This document shows, piece after piece, positions 33,108-42,180 of a stretch of DNA of 64,000 nt (its first letter is position 1; each line of letters starts with the position of its first letter). The DNA is from Pseudomonas botevensis (GTDB lineage Bacteria > Pseudomonadota > Gammaproteobacteria > Pseudomonadales > Pseudomonadaceae): NCBI RefSeq assembly GCF_019145475.1, contig NZ_JAHTKI010000019.1, positions 1-64,000 of the forward strand, written 5' to 3'. The notes under the pieces were generated by a model. That model saw only the letters and a list, made by a program, of their open reading frames with translations, was not told where the DNA came from and did no database searches. A program made the translations under genes and the position numbers.

Positions 33108-35522
33108 ATGCTCGTTGTACGGCCCCTGTGTCCGGATCGTCCGCTCAAGCCCGTTGTTCGCCGTGTGTTGCTCAGCGTCGCCGTGAGCCTGGCCGTGGGC
33201 TCGTTCGCCGTGGCGGCGGTGCCGGTGCAACTGGACAGCGTCAGCGTGCGTGGCTACCAGATCCCTCCCGGACCACTCGGGGTGACGATATCGAGCTTCG
33301 CCTTGAGTGCCGGCATTGCCTTGTCGTTCCAGCCGTCGATCACCGAAGGTCTGGTCAGCCCCGGGCTCTCCGGCTCGTACTCGACCCAGGAAGCGGTCAC
33401 CCGCCTGCTGGCCGGCAGTGGCCTGGAAATGGTCGCGCGCAGCGATGGCACCTACACGCTGGTGGTGCGCCGGGTCACCCTGGACGAAACCCAGGTCGAT
33501 GGCATCGACAAGCGCAGCGGCAGCCTGCCGCCGGTGTATCCGGGCGGTCAGGTGGCCCGTGGCGGGCGTCTCGGCATTCTCGGCAACCGCGATGTGATGG
33601 ACGTGCCGTTCAGTGTCAGCAACTACACCTCGACACTGATCAAGGATCAGCAGGCCGTGACCGTGGGCGACCTGCTGGAGCGTGACTCGTCGGTGCGCTC
33701 CACTGGCCAGACCGGGGGGATTGTCGACTCGTTCTTCATCCGTGGTTTTCCGGTCGGTGAAGGCAATCTCGGTGAACTGGCGTTCGACGGCGTGTACGGC
33801 GTGGCTTCCAACTACCGGGTATTCACCGAATACGCCGAGCGCATCGAACTGGTCAAAGGCCCCGCCGCCCTGCTCTACGGCATGTCGCCCAACAGCGGCG
33901 TCGGCGGGGTGATCAACGTGGTGCCCAAGCGTTCGCTGGATGAAGACCTGACCCGGGTCACCGCCAGTTATGCCCTGAATTCGCAGTTCGGCAGCCACCT
34001 CGACGTCAGCCGCCGCTTTGGCGAGGAGCGACGCTTCGGGGTGCGGATCAACGGCAGCGTGCAACAGGGCGACACGGCCATCGAAAACCAGTCCCGGGAG
34101 GTCGGCATCGGCGCGATTTCCCTCGACTATCAGGGCGAGCGTCTGCGTACCAGCCTCGACCTGATCAACCAGAAAGAAACCTTCGACGCCGCCTCCCGCC
34201 CCTTCCTGATCGCCACCGGCGTGCAGATCCCTTCGGCGGCCAACGGACGCACCAGCGTCAGCCAGGAATGGGGCTGGTCGGAAACCCGTGACAAATCGGC
34301 GCTGCTCGGCGGCGAGTACGACCTGAGCGATAACCTGACGCTGTTCGCCCACGCCGGCGGCGGCAAATCGGATGTCGCGCGCATGTCCGACCAGACACCG
34401 ACCATCATCAACGAAGCAGGCGACACCTCGTCGATCCCCGGCTATTACAAGTTTGAAGTCCAGCGCTACACCGTCGACGCCGGTGCGCGCCTGCGTTTCG
34501 ACACCGGCCCGATCAGCCACAGCACCGCCCTGCAAGTCACCCGTTATCGTGACGAGTTGTCCCGAGGCATTCTGTCCGCCCCGGCCATCCTGTCGAACAT
34601 TTACCACCCGACCGATCGACCGAAACCGGCGATTGCCAAACCGGATACACCGAAAGTCTCGGAAAGCGAACTGTCCGGCGTGGCCCTCGCCGACACCCTG
34701 TCGGTGCTCGACGAGCGCTTGCAGGTCACCGTCGGCATGCGCCAGCAGAACATCAAGTCGCACAACTACAACGCGGCCGGCATCGTCACCACGGCCTACG
34801 ACAAAAGCAAATCCACGCCGTTGTTCGGCGTGGTCGCCAAGCCCTGGGATCACGTTTCGTTCTACTACAACTACGTCGAAGGCCTGAGCAAGGGCGACGT
34901 GGCGCCGTCCGCCGCGTCCAATGCCGGGGAGATCTTTTCGCCATATGTTTCCCGGCAGCAGGAAATCGGCGCCAAGGTCGACTACGGCAGCTTCATGTCG
35001 ACCCTGGCCCTGTTCCAGATCGAGAAGCCCAGCGGTGAACTGGCCTCGGGCGTGTTTTCGGTCAAGGGCGAGCAACGCAACCGTGGCGTGGAATGGAACA
35101 TGGCCGGGGAAGTCGCACCGGGTACACGTTTGCTTGGCGGTGTGACCCTGCTCGATGGCGAGTTGACCCGCAGCAGCGTGGCGGCCAATCGCGGCAACCG
35201 GCCGGTCGGCGTTCCCGAGGTGCAGGCCAACCTTTGGGCCGAGTGGGACACGCCAAGTATCGAAGGCCTGACGCTGACCAGCGGCGCCATCTACACCGGC
35301 AGCCAGTACGTGAACCAGGCCAACACACAGAAACTGGACGCCTGGACCCGCTTCGACGTCGGGGCGCGCTACGCCACCCGAATCGCCGAACGCCCGACCA
35401 CTTTCCGCGCCACCGTACAGAACGTGCTCGACCGTGAATACTGGTCGGGCGTCGCCTCCTACGGGGCGTTTTCCCAAGGCTCACCCCGCACTCTGCTGCT
35501 CTCCGCCACCGTCGACTTCTGA
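33108..35522 (+). CDS. TonB-dependent siderophore receptor with STN signalling domain (FpvA/FecA type)
   Basis: 804 aa. Signal peptide ending near SFAVAAVP; secretin/TonB short N-terminal domain about 50-120 (IPPGPLGVTISSFALSAGIALSFQ, STQEAVTRLLAGSGLEM) that contacts FecR; plug about 150-260 with GQTGGIVDSFFIRGF; barrel ending TLLLSATVDF. Close paralogue of the receptor at 19163 without the latter's plain N-terminus. Position after fecIR and before a binding-protein importer makes it the sensing receptor of the locus. The ribosome site is weak. Confidence 0.95.
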   Translation: MLVVRPLCPDRPLKPVVRRVLLSVAVSLAVGSFAVAAVPVQLDSVSVRGYQIPPGPLGVTISSFALSAGIALSFQPSITEGLVSPGLSGSYSTQEAVTRLLAGSGLEMVARSDGTYTLVVRRVTLDETQVDGIDKRSGSLPPVYPGGQVARGGRLGILGNRDVMDVPFSVSNYTSTLIKDQQAVTVGDLLERDSSVRSTGQTGGIVDSFFIRGFPVGEGNLGELAFDGVYGVASNYRVFTEYAERIELVKGPAALLYGMSPNSGVGGVINVVPKRSLDEDLTRVTASYALNSQFGSHLDVSRRFGEERRFGVRINGSVQQGDTAIENQSREVGIGAISLDYQGERLRTSLDLINQKETFDAASRPFLIATGVQIPSAANGRTSVSQEWGWSETRDKSALLGGEYDLSDNLTLFAHAGGGKSDVARMSDQTPTIINEAGDTSSIPGYYKFEVQRYTVDAGARLRFDTGPISHSTALQVTRYRDELSRGILSAPAILSNIYHPTDRPKPAIAKPDTPKVSESELSGVALADTLSVLDERLQVTVGMRQQNIKSHNYNAAGIVTTAYDKSKSTPLFGVVAKPWDHVSFYYNYVEGLSKGDVAPSAASNAGEIFSPYVSRQQEIGAKVDYGSFMSTLALFQIEKPSGELASGVFSVKGEQRNRGVEWNMAGEVAPGTRLLGGVTLLDGELTRSSVAANRGNRPVGVPEVQANLWAEWDTPSIEGLTLTSGAIYTGSQYVNQANTQKLDAWTRFDVGARYATRIAERPTTFRATVQNVLDREYWSGVASYGAFSQGSPRTLLLSATVDF

Positions 35523-35586
35523 AACGTCCGTTCCGGTGCGACGGCTGTCGTCGTTGCCCGGCCCGGCTTTTGTAAAGGCATACACC

Positions 35587-36774
35587 ATGGTTAACGTTTT
35601 TCGCCGCCGTCAGACCTTCACCGCGCTGCTGTTCGCCGGCCTGCTGGGCTTGTCGCTGTCCGCCCTGACGCCGGATCGTGTCGAGGCTGCCGAGCCGGAT
35701 CCGGCGCTGGCCAGCGTCACCGACCTGCAAGGCCGCACGGTCAAGGTTCACCTGCCGGTCAGACGGGTGATTCTCGGTGAAGGTCGTCAGTTGTATCTGG
35801 TCGCGGCGCTGGATACCGAGAATCCGATCGAACGTATCGTCGGCTGGCGCAAGGATCTGATCCAGTCGGACCCGGACACCTACAACGCCTACCTGCGCAA
35901 ATTTCCCGAGATCGCGAAGATCCCCACCTTCGGTGGATTCGAGAGCGGCACTTTCGACATCGAGCAGGCGATCTCGCAGAAACCCGACGTGATCATCCTC
36001 AACATCGAAGCGCAGCACGCCACCGAAGATGCGCGCTATATCGAAAAACTCGACGCCCTCGGCATCCCGGTGGTGTACGTCGACTTTCGCAACAACCCCA
36101 TGCAAAACACCGAGCCGACCATGCGTCTGTTCGGCAAGTTGTTCGGCAAGGAAGAACGTGCCGAAGCGTTCATCGACTTTCGCAACCGGCAGATCCGTCG
36201 GGTCACTGACGTGATCGAGGCGAAACACCCTGCCCGGCCCAACGTGTTTATCGAGCGCATCGGCGGCTACACCGATGATTGCTGCCTGAGTTTCGGCAAC
36301 GAGAACTTCGGCCTGTTCGTCGACATGGCCGGCGGCAACAACATCGCCCGACGCATCATCCCCAGCACGTTCGGCCAGTTGAACCCGGAACAGGTGATCG
36401 TCGCCAATCCCGACCATGTCGTGGTCACCAGTGCCGACTGGGAAGCCTTCGCGCCCGGTGGTCATTGGGTCGGTGTCGGCCCGGGCGCGAACCTCGCCGA
36501 AGCCCGCCGCAAACTCCAGTGGTACACCCACCGCCCGGCCTATGCCGGCATCAAGGCCCAGGACACGCAGGCGTTTCACGCGATCTGGCATCAGTTCTAC
36601 AACAGCCCTTACCAGTTCGTGGCGATTCAACAGTTCGCCAAGTGGTTCCACCCGGAACTGTTCGCCGACCTTGATCCCGATGCTGCGTTCCGCGAGATGC
36701 ACGAGCGCTTCCTGCCGGTGCCGTACGAGCCGGGCTATTTCGTCAGCCTGCAAAAACCCGAGGTGAAGCCATGA
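35587..36774 (+). CDS. Periplasmic ferri-siderophore-binding protein (FecB/BtuF type)
   Basis: 395 aa from the ATG at 35587 (AAAGG upstream). Signal peptide ends near VEAAEP. Class III binding fold: VTDLQGRTVKVHLPVRRVILGEG, FDIEQAISQKPDVIILN, LGIPVVYVDF and PEQVIVANPDHVVVTSADW. The protein is longer than FepB (about 320 aa), with extra C-terminal segments (HQFYNSPYQFVAIQQFAKWF). TDDCCLSFGNENFG holds an unusual adjacent Cys pair. The stop overlaps the permease start (ATGA). Confidence 0.88.
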   Translation: MVNVFRRRQTFTALLFAGLLGLSLSALTPDRVEAAEPDPALASVTDLQGRTVKVHLPVRRVILGEGRQLYLVAALDTENPIERIVGWRKDLIQSDPDTYNAYLRKFPEIAKIPTFGGFESGTFDIEQAISQKPDVIILNIEAQHATEDARYIEKLDALGIPVVYVDFRNNPMQNTEPTMRLFGKLFGKEERAEAFIDFRNRQIRRVTDVIEAKHPARPNVFIERIGGYTDDCCLSFGNENFGLFVDMAGGNNIARRIIPSTFGQLNPEQVIVANPDHVVVTSADWEAFAPGGHWVGVGPGANLAEARRKLQWYTHRPAYAGIKAQDTQAFHAIWHQFYNSPYQFVAIQQFAKWFHPELFADLDPDAAFREMHERFLPVPYEPGYFVSLQKPEVKP

Positions 36775-37832
36775 GTTCGCTGGGCGAAGCGCAGATCGCG
36801 CAGAGCGAAACCTACCGGCGGCTGGTGCTGCGCAAGCGCCTGATCCTCGCTGGACTGGCGGTGTTGCTGGCATTCAGCGTGCTGCTCGACCTGGCCCTGG
36901 GACCTGCCAGTTACAGCCTCGGCGAAGTCCTCGGCGCGCTGTTTTCACCGGACAGCGCCTCGCCGCAAGTGCGGGTGGTGATGTGGGATATCCGGCTGCC
37001 CGTGGCCTTGATGGCGGTCGCGGTGGGCGCGGCGTTGTCGCTGGCCGGAGCGCAGATGCAGACCATCCTCAACAACCCCCTCGCCAGCCCCTTCACCCTG
37101 GGCATTTCCGCTGCGGCGGGGTTCGGTGCCGCCTTGGGCCTGGCCTTCGGCGTGGCGCTGTTTCCGCTGGCGGCGCAATACATGGTGCCGCTCAATGCAT
37201 TCGTCATGGCGATGCTCTCGGCGCTGCTGATCCACTTCATGAGCATGCGGCGCGGAGTCACCGCCGAAACCATCGTGCTGCTCGGCATTGCCCTGGTGTT
37301 CACCTTCAATGCGCTGTTGGCGCTGGTGCAGTTTTTCGCCACCGAACAGGCTGTGGCCGCCGTGGTGTTCTGGACCATGGGCAGTCTGACCAAAGCCACC
37401 TGGCCGAAACTCGGAGTGATCTGCGTGGTGATCCTGATCACCCTGCCGATCTTCGCCAAACGCGCCTGGGCACTGACCGCCCTGCGCCTGGGCGACGACA
37501 AGGCCGCCAGCTTCGGCATCAACGTGCGCAGCCTGCGCTTTCAGACGCTGATCATGGTCAGCCTGCTCGCCTCGTTCCCGGTGGCGTTCGTCGGCACCAT
37601 CGGTTTCATCGGGCTGGTCGGGCCGCACATTGCCCGGATGCTGATCGGCGAAGATCAGCGTTTCTTCCTGCCGGCCTCGCTGCTGACCGGTTCGCTGATC
37701 CTGTCTGCCAGCTCGGTGGTCAGCAAAACCCTGATCCCCGGGGCGATTTTTCCCATCGGCGTGGTCACGTCCCTGATCGGCGTGCCGTTCTTCATTTCTC
37801 TGATTCTCAACGGGAAGAAAAACTCATGGTGA
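36771..37832 (+). CDS. FecCD-family iron-chelate ABC permease
   Basis: 353 aa with about 10 helices. WDIRLPVALMAVAVGAALSLAGAQMQTILNNPLASPFTLGISAAAGFGAALG and FVGTIGFIGLVGPHIARMLIGEDQRF are landmark blocks of the FecCD/BtuC family. A single permease gene implies a homodimer. ATGA overlap upstream, 7-base overlap with the ATPase downstream. Confidence 0.93.
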   Translation: MSSLGEAQIAQSETYRRLVLRKRLILAGLAVLLAFSVLLDLALGPASYSLGEVLGALFSPDSASPQVRVVMWDIRLPVALMAVAVGAALSLAGAQMQTILNNPLASPFTLGISAAAGFGAALGLAFGVALFPLAAQYMVPLNAFVMAMLSALLIHFMSMRRGVTAETIVLLGIALVFTFNALLALVQFFATEQAVAAVVFWTMGSLTKATWPKLGVICVVILITLPIFAKRAWALTALRLGDDKAASFGINVRSLRFQTLIMVSLLASFPVAFVGTIGFIGLVGPHIARMLIGEDQRFFLPASLLTGSLILSASSVVSKTLIPGAIFPIGVVTSLIGVPFFISLILNGKKNSW

Positions 37833-38581
37833 AGATCCAGCTCGACAACCTCGGCGCCCGCTACGGCCAGCGCGAGATCATTGCCGGTGTCAGCACCGCG
37901 ACCTTCAGCGGCGGTCAGGTAGTGGCCGTGGTCGGACCCAACGCGGCAGGCAAATCGACGCTGTTCAAACGCATGGCCGGACTGATCGACGGGCCGGGGC
38001 AAGTCATTCTGCAAGACTCGAAAAAAGGCACTCAGGGCATCAGCTACATGCCCCAGGGCCTGAACGCCAGCGCCCGCCTGACGGTCTACGAGTCGGTGCT
38101 GCTGGCGCGCAAGCAACTGACGCCGGGCTGGTCGGTTCATGACGATGAACTGAAACTGGTGGACGACATCCTCGATGCCCTGGGCATCACCGGACTGTCC
38201 TTTCGCAACCTCGGCGAACTGAGCGGCGGCCAACAGCAACTGGTGTCGATCGCCCAGACCCTGGTGCGCGAACCGGAAATCCTGCTGATGGACGAACCCA
38301 CCAGCGCGCTGGACATGCACCGCCAGGTGCAGGTGCTGAACTTCATGAGCACCCTGGCGCGCAAGCGCGAGGTGATCGTATTCATCGCCATCCACGATCT
38401 GAACCAGGCCCTGCGCTTCGCCGATCAGGTGCTGGTCATTGCCGATGGCACCACACAAGGCAGCGGCCCGAGCCATGAAGTCATCACCGAATCGATGCTG
38501 CGCAAGGTGTACAAGGTCGAGGCGCGGATCGAGCGATGCAGTCGTGGGCATCGGCATATTCTGATAGACGATATCGTGTGA
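37826..38581 (+). CDS. FecE-type iron-chelate ABC ATPase
   Basis: 251 aa from the ATG at 37826. Walker A GPNAAGKST near 37-45, signature LSGGQQQLV, Walker B EILLMDEPTSALD, H-loop AIHDLNQALRFADQ. A longer in-frame reading to the left is a permease shadow. Completes the inner-membrane importer that serves the receptor at 33108. Confidence 0.93.
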   Translation: MVKIQLDNLGARYGQREIIAGVSTATFSGGQVVAVVGPNAAGKSTLFKRMAGLIDGPGQVILQDSKKGTQGISYMPQGLNASARLTVYESVLLARKQLTPGWSVHDDELKLVDDILDALGITGLSFRNLGELSGGQQQLVSIAQTLVREPEILLMDEPTSALDMHRQVQVLNFMSTLARKREVIVFIAIHDLNQALRFADQVLVIADGTTQGSGPSHEVITESMLRKVYKVEARIERCSRGHRHILIDDIV

Positions 38582-38620
38582 CGGCGGATTGAGTATTTGC
38601 GCGGTCAAACCCGCCGCCCC

Positions 38621-39544
38621 TCACAACTCGCGCGCCCAGGTCTGGCTGACCAGATCCTTGCCAAAACTGTGGATCGACTCCTCGTCGATCAATTCAAACC
38701 CGGCCTTCTGGTAGAGCTTGCGAGCATCGGTGAGGATGCTCGTGGTCCACAGCATCATCTTCTTGTAGCCGACCTGACGGGCGAAGCGCAGGCACTCTTC
38801 GACCAGACGATTGCCGATGCCCAGCCCTCGGGCGCTGGCATCCACGTAGAGCATGCGCAACTGGGCGGTGGTTTCGTCGTGCCTGACGATGAACACCGAA
38901 CCGATCACCTTGCCGTCCTTTTCGGCGATCCAGCAGCGCTCGGAAGCGGGGTCGAACTCGCGCAGGTACTTGGCGACGATTTCCGCCACCAGTGCTTCGA
39001 ATTCCCAGTTCCAGCCGTACTCACGGGTGTAGAGCGCCGACTGTTGCTGCACCACGGTGCCCATGTCTCCGGCCTGGGGATCGCGCAGGATGTAAGTTGA
39101 ATCTCGGTTGCCGCTCAGCAGTTTCTGGATCAGCGCCATGGCATCGATCAGTTGCTGTTGCTGCGGTTCGGACAGGCGTTCGAGCATGGCGACGATCTGC
39201 TCGCGCGTGGTTTTCTCCAGCGGCGCCAGGATGGCGCGCCCGAGAGTGGTGAGGTGCAGCAGCGCGGCTCGACCGTCGGTTTCCGAGCGCACCTTCTGGA
39301 TCAAGCCTTTGCGTTCGAATCCGCTGACGATCCGGCTCATGTAACCAGCGTCCAGGCTGAGCATCTGCCGCAGGTCGGCGCTGGTCAGATCGCCGCGCGC
39401 GCCCAGTTCATAGAGCACGCGGATCTCCGTCAGCGAGTAATCGCTTTGCAGCAGATGCTCCTGCAACACGCCAATCTGGTGGGTGTAGAAACGGTTGAAG
39501 CTGCGGATGAGGTCAGCTTGTTCGACGAGCTCAGGGGTGGACAT
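38621..39544 (-). CDS. MarR-family regulator fused to a GNAT acetyltransferase
   Basis: 307 aa. Residues about 1-145 are a MarR winged helix (LTEIRVLYELGARGDLTSADLRQML, SRIVSGFERKGLIQKVRSETDGRA); residues about 155-307 are a GNAT domain with the acetyl-CoA loop ARGLGIGNRLVEECLRFA. Such fusions are common in Pseudomonas; acetyl acceptor unknown. Convergent with the importer ATPase. Two palindromes at 39562-39595 over its promoter suggest autoregulation. Confidence 0.9.
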   Translation of the reverse strand: MSTPELVEQADLIRSFNRFYTHQIGVLQEHLLQSDYSLTEIRVLYELGARGDLTSADLRQMLSLDAGYMSRIVSGFERKGLIQKVRSETDGRAALLHLTTLGRAILAPLEKTTREQIVAMLERLSEPQQQQLIDAMALIQKLLSGNRDSTYILRDPQAGDMGTVVQQQSALYTREYGWNWEFEALVAEIVAKYLREFDPASERCWIAEKDGKVIGSVFIVRHDETTAQLRMLYVDASARGLGIGNRLVEECLRFARQVGYKKMMLWTTSILTDARKLYQKAGFELIDEESIHSFGKDLVSQTWAREL

Positions 39545-39561
39545 GACAGATACTCAATTGA

Positions 39562-39595
39562 TTGCTTAAGGCAACTATATATTTGCCTCAGGCAA
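39562..39595 (-). promoter_or_regulatory. Paired operator of the MarR-GNAT gene
   Basis: TTGCCTCAGGCAA (39583-39595) is a perfect palindrome around its centre base, and TTGCTTAAGGCAA (39562-39574) is the same with one mismatch. They are 21 bp apart and sandwich the -10-like TATATA, 18 bases before the ATG. Confidence 0.7.
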
Positions 39596-39623
39596 CCATG
39601 TCAATCTCGTCGTCGATGAACGG

Positions 39624-39899
39624 CTACCTGCATTTCGCCAAAACCACCTGACAGGTATCCGGTGTCCCGCCCGAACGCCCGGCGTAGCGCATGCAGTTAT
39701 CCATCGATTTCTTGCGTGCCATGTTCAGGCTGGAACCCCAGGCCAGACCGCCTTCGCCCACCGTCGGCAGCGCTTTGGCGTAACAACTGTCGCCGACGCC
39801 TGATGGCGGATAGTGTTTTTTGTTTGAACAGCCGGAACTGAGGATCAGGCTGAATGCGATCAGGCTCAGAAAGCAGCAACGCGAGGCTATTCCGCTCAT
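39624..39899 (-). CDS. Small lipoprotein of unknown function
   Basis: 91 aa with a lipoprotein signal peptide (LIAFSLILSSGC, lipid-bearing Cys at about residue 24). The mature part has five cysteines (including DSCYAKAL, DNCMRYAG, DTCQVVLAKC), probably in disulfides. AGGTGA precedes the ATG. No function recognised. It would have directly followed the araC-family gene at 42189 before the island between them arrived. Confidence 0.7.
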   Translation of the reverse strand: MSGIASRCCFLSLIAFSLILSSGCSNKKHYPPSGVGDSCYAKALPTVGEGGLAWGSSLNMARKKSMDNCMRYAGRSGGTPDTCQVVLAKCR

Positions 39900-39942
39900 C
39901 TCGTTTCACCTGACACAAGGGGGCTATGACCTCTCACAGTCT

Positions 39943-39964
39943 AGTCGCGATCACTGCTCCGTCG
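39943..39964. repeat. Left 22-bp direct repeat (att-like)
   Basis: Starts AGTCGCGATC and ends GCTCCGTCG; identical over 22 bases to 42181-42202. On the minus strand it contains the codons T-E-Q-stop. Confidence 0.9.
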
Positions 39965-39980
39965 TTACTCGGTATAACCG
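39951..39980 (-). pseudogene. Displaced, diverged copy of the araC-family gene 3' end
   Basis: Reads R-L-Y-R-V-T-T-E-Q-stop on minus, against R-Q-Y-R-Q-A-T-E-Q-stop at the end of the gene at 42189. Identity is complete in the 22-bp repeat and partial just upstream of it. Confidence 0.6.
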
Positions 39981-40047
39981 GGTATCGGAGCTCTCAGTTT
40001 GTTACGTTTCTACTGCCTCATGCTGAAGCATCGACAGGCTTTTCATT

Positions 40048-41961
40048 TCACGCTTGCAGGCTCGAAAAGGAATCACTAAAAACCTTCGGTATAAACCGCC
40101 CCTCGCCCAACGTGACCATGGACTTCCTGACGATTACTCCCATCAGTTTTTCAATTTTTCCTTTCATTAAGCTTCTCAACTCAACAAATTCCGAAACCAT
40201 GCATTCAGCCAGTTCGTGACCATTCATTTGCAAGTACCTGCTATCTCCAAGCAGCTTGATTCCCGATACATATTCCACCTCCACATTGCGAGAGTTTTCT
40301 TCTTTCAAAATCGCACATATAAACCAGTCAAAGGATTTTTGTAGCAATTCGGAATCCTGCAACCAAGCGCTCCAATTTACTTGACGGTCACAATAGCGTT
40401 CAATTGGGTATTCCCTAGTAAAGTCCATATGCAGCAAAAGCATTATACATATAGGATCCAGCGCTAAATTTTCCAGCGCGTACGCATAATCCTCACCTAA
40501 TACGACAATGTTTTTTCCACTGACATTCTTGCGATCCCAATCCACCAGGCCGCGTACTGTAGTATCACCCTCAGCGGCAAGGGACTCGACCATCCCTGTT
40601 ACCTGTTCGCAACTTCCAACCCCATTCAGCAAATTGACGAATTCGTCTACCTTATTTTTTTGAATGGAATCCCCAAACACCTGCTTAAACTTGTCACAGA
40701 CCTGTTGCTTTGGCATTTTCGGTCCGGAACTGACAAAAGTCATGGTAATTCCCGGATCCAAAAGTTCCGGCCTATGACAAACGGCACCATAAATTTGAGT
40801 ATACACTTCCGCATCATATAAACTTTCAACCAAAACCAATCGGCGATTAAAAGGACTCAGTGATATCTGCGTAACTCCATCAAGCAGAGTAGCAATCGCA
40901 AAATCCTTATCGACTGCCGTTACTGCACCATCAACAATAGAGTACAAAGAATTCTCAGGAGAAAGTGCAACTGTCGTTGGAGAATGAGTGCTCACAACAA
41001 TTTTAATCGAAAACTCCCGACTAAATAACTCCAGAAAATTAATTAATTGAACAACCATGGAGGGGTGTAAAAATGCGTCTGGCTCATCCATCAGTAAAAG
41101 CTTTGGCACCAACTCAGTGTTTGTTTGCGAAAACTGGGAGCTGAACATTACCAAAGCCAGCCAGAGTAAGGTTTGCTCCCCTGATGACAAGTCACTTTCC
41201 TTGACTGGGGCTCCCGAAGCCTTCTCATAAAAAGACGCTATGTATTCGCCCCCATCCTCAGACGCACCTGGAATTCCGACACCTATTTTCCCATTAAATG
41301 TCTTGTCCAGAATTTCATTCAAAACAACCCAGGGCTGACGCCCATAGACACATTCAAACTCACTATCTTCTACATAGTAAGTTTCTTTCCCCCTGACAGC
41401 TGAGAGCCACATGGCATATTCGTTATCATGAAGCCTCTGAATATAACGAGTAAATATTGCCGTAATATTTTTTTCACCAAACATCTCAGCTTCAAAACCA
41501 TCATAGTGGCTTGAGACCTCATCATCACTCAAATCGCTCGGATTCTTTGAAAGCTTTTTAGCAATTCCTCTAATTATTCTATGCGCATCCTTAAACATTA
41601 AAGAATTAGGATCACGCATTAAACCGACCTCGATATTAAATCGATCATGCTCCTTTTCAAAATCAAGCTTCCTACTCCTGAACAATTCCAGCAATGACTT
41701 TCTTCGAGCCAACGCATCCCTTTCAATATAGCGGCTATCTATTTTTGGTATAAATTTATCATGCGAAAGAAAGAGAACCTCACTGGTATTAATTCGTTCC
41801 TCTGAGGAAATTTGAATTTTTCCATTCTTAACCCCTTCAAAAAGTCTAGTCTTCCCGCAACCATTTTTCCCAATCAAAATGGAAACAGGCTTCACAATCG
41901 AAAATTTATTCTTTAAAACAAAGCCTTTTACTGGATCAACCCCAACAAAACTAATATCCAT
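40048..41961 (-). CDS. OLD/PARIS-like AAA ATPase with C-terminal TOPRIM-like domain, defence candidate
   Basis: 637 aa from the ATG at 41961 (GGGG just upstream); a GTG 6 bases earlier is too close to that site. SMC/ABC-type ATPase: Walker A GKNGCGKT at 31-38, signature SSGEQ at 259-263, Walker B LLLMDEPDAFLHP from 288, switch STHSP at 324-328. A helical insert (about 80-200) interrupts the ATPase lobes. After it, LVLVESLYDAEVYTQIYG (Glu379) and RGLVDWDRKN (Asp474, Asp476) fit the E and DxD motifs of TOPRIM/DUF4435 domains. OLD, Gabija GajA and PARIS systems pair such parts in phage defence. No partner gene is present. Base composition is far more AT-rich than the flanks. Confidence 0.75.
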   Translation of the reverse strand: MDISFVGVDPVKGFVLKNKFSIVKPVSILIGKNGCGKTRLFEGVKNGKIQISSEERINTSEVLFLSHDKFIPKIDSRYIERDALARRKSLLELFRSRKLDFEKEHDRFNIEVGLMRDPNSLMFKDAHRIIRGIAKKLSKNPSDLSDDEVSSHYDGFEAEMFGEKNITAIFTRYIQRLHDNEYAMWLSAVRGKETYYVEDSEFECVYGRQPWVVLNEILDKTFNGKIGVGIPGASEDGGEYIASFYEKASGAPVKESDLSSGEQTLLWLALVMFSSQFSQTNTELVPKLLLMDEPDAFLHPSMVVQLINFLELFSREFSIKIVVSTHSPTTVALSPENSLYSIVDGAVTAVDKDFAIATLLDGVTQISLSPFNRRLVLVESLYDAEVYTQIYGAVCHRPELLDPGITMTFVSSGPKMPKQQVCDKFKQVFGDSIQKNKVDEFVNLLNGVGSCEQVTGMVESLAAEGDTTVRGLVDWDRKNVSGKNIVVLGEDYAYALENLALDPICIMLLLHMDFTREYPIERYCDRQVNWSAWLQDSELLQKSFDWFICAILKEENSRNVEVEYVSGIKLLGDSRYLQMNGHELAECMVSEFVELRSLMKGKIEKLMGVIVRKSMVTLGEGRFIPKVFSDSFSSLQA

Positions 41962-42180
41962 ATCCACCCCAGCAAATCAAAACCAAATAATACCACTACG
42001 AACCCAGCCAAAACAAACAACAAACACAACAATCTAAAATAATATAAAACCCACACCTATAAATAATTTTTAGCTTTTCAATTAATGCCGAAACCATATT
42101 TACTCTCAACACTCAGCAGCAACACTGGAACATCCGCGCCCCCCCACACGACGCCAGAGTCCACAGCTTGCTTAAAGCGG

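Noticed and set aside
33024..35477. 817-codon minus frame opposite the signalling receptor; similar long antisense frames at 27047-29014 and 35062-36873
   Set aside because: Products are rich in H, Q, R and G without motifs; the opposite strand carries recognisable proteins with ribosome sites and overlaps.
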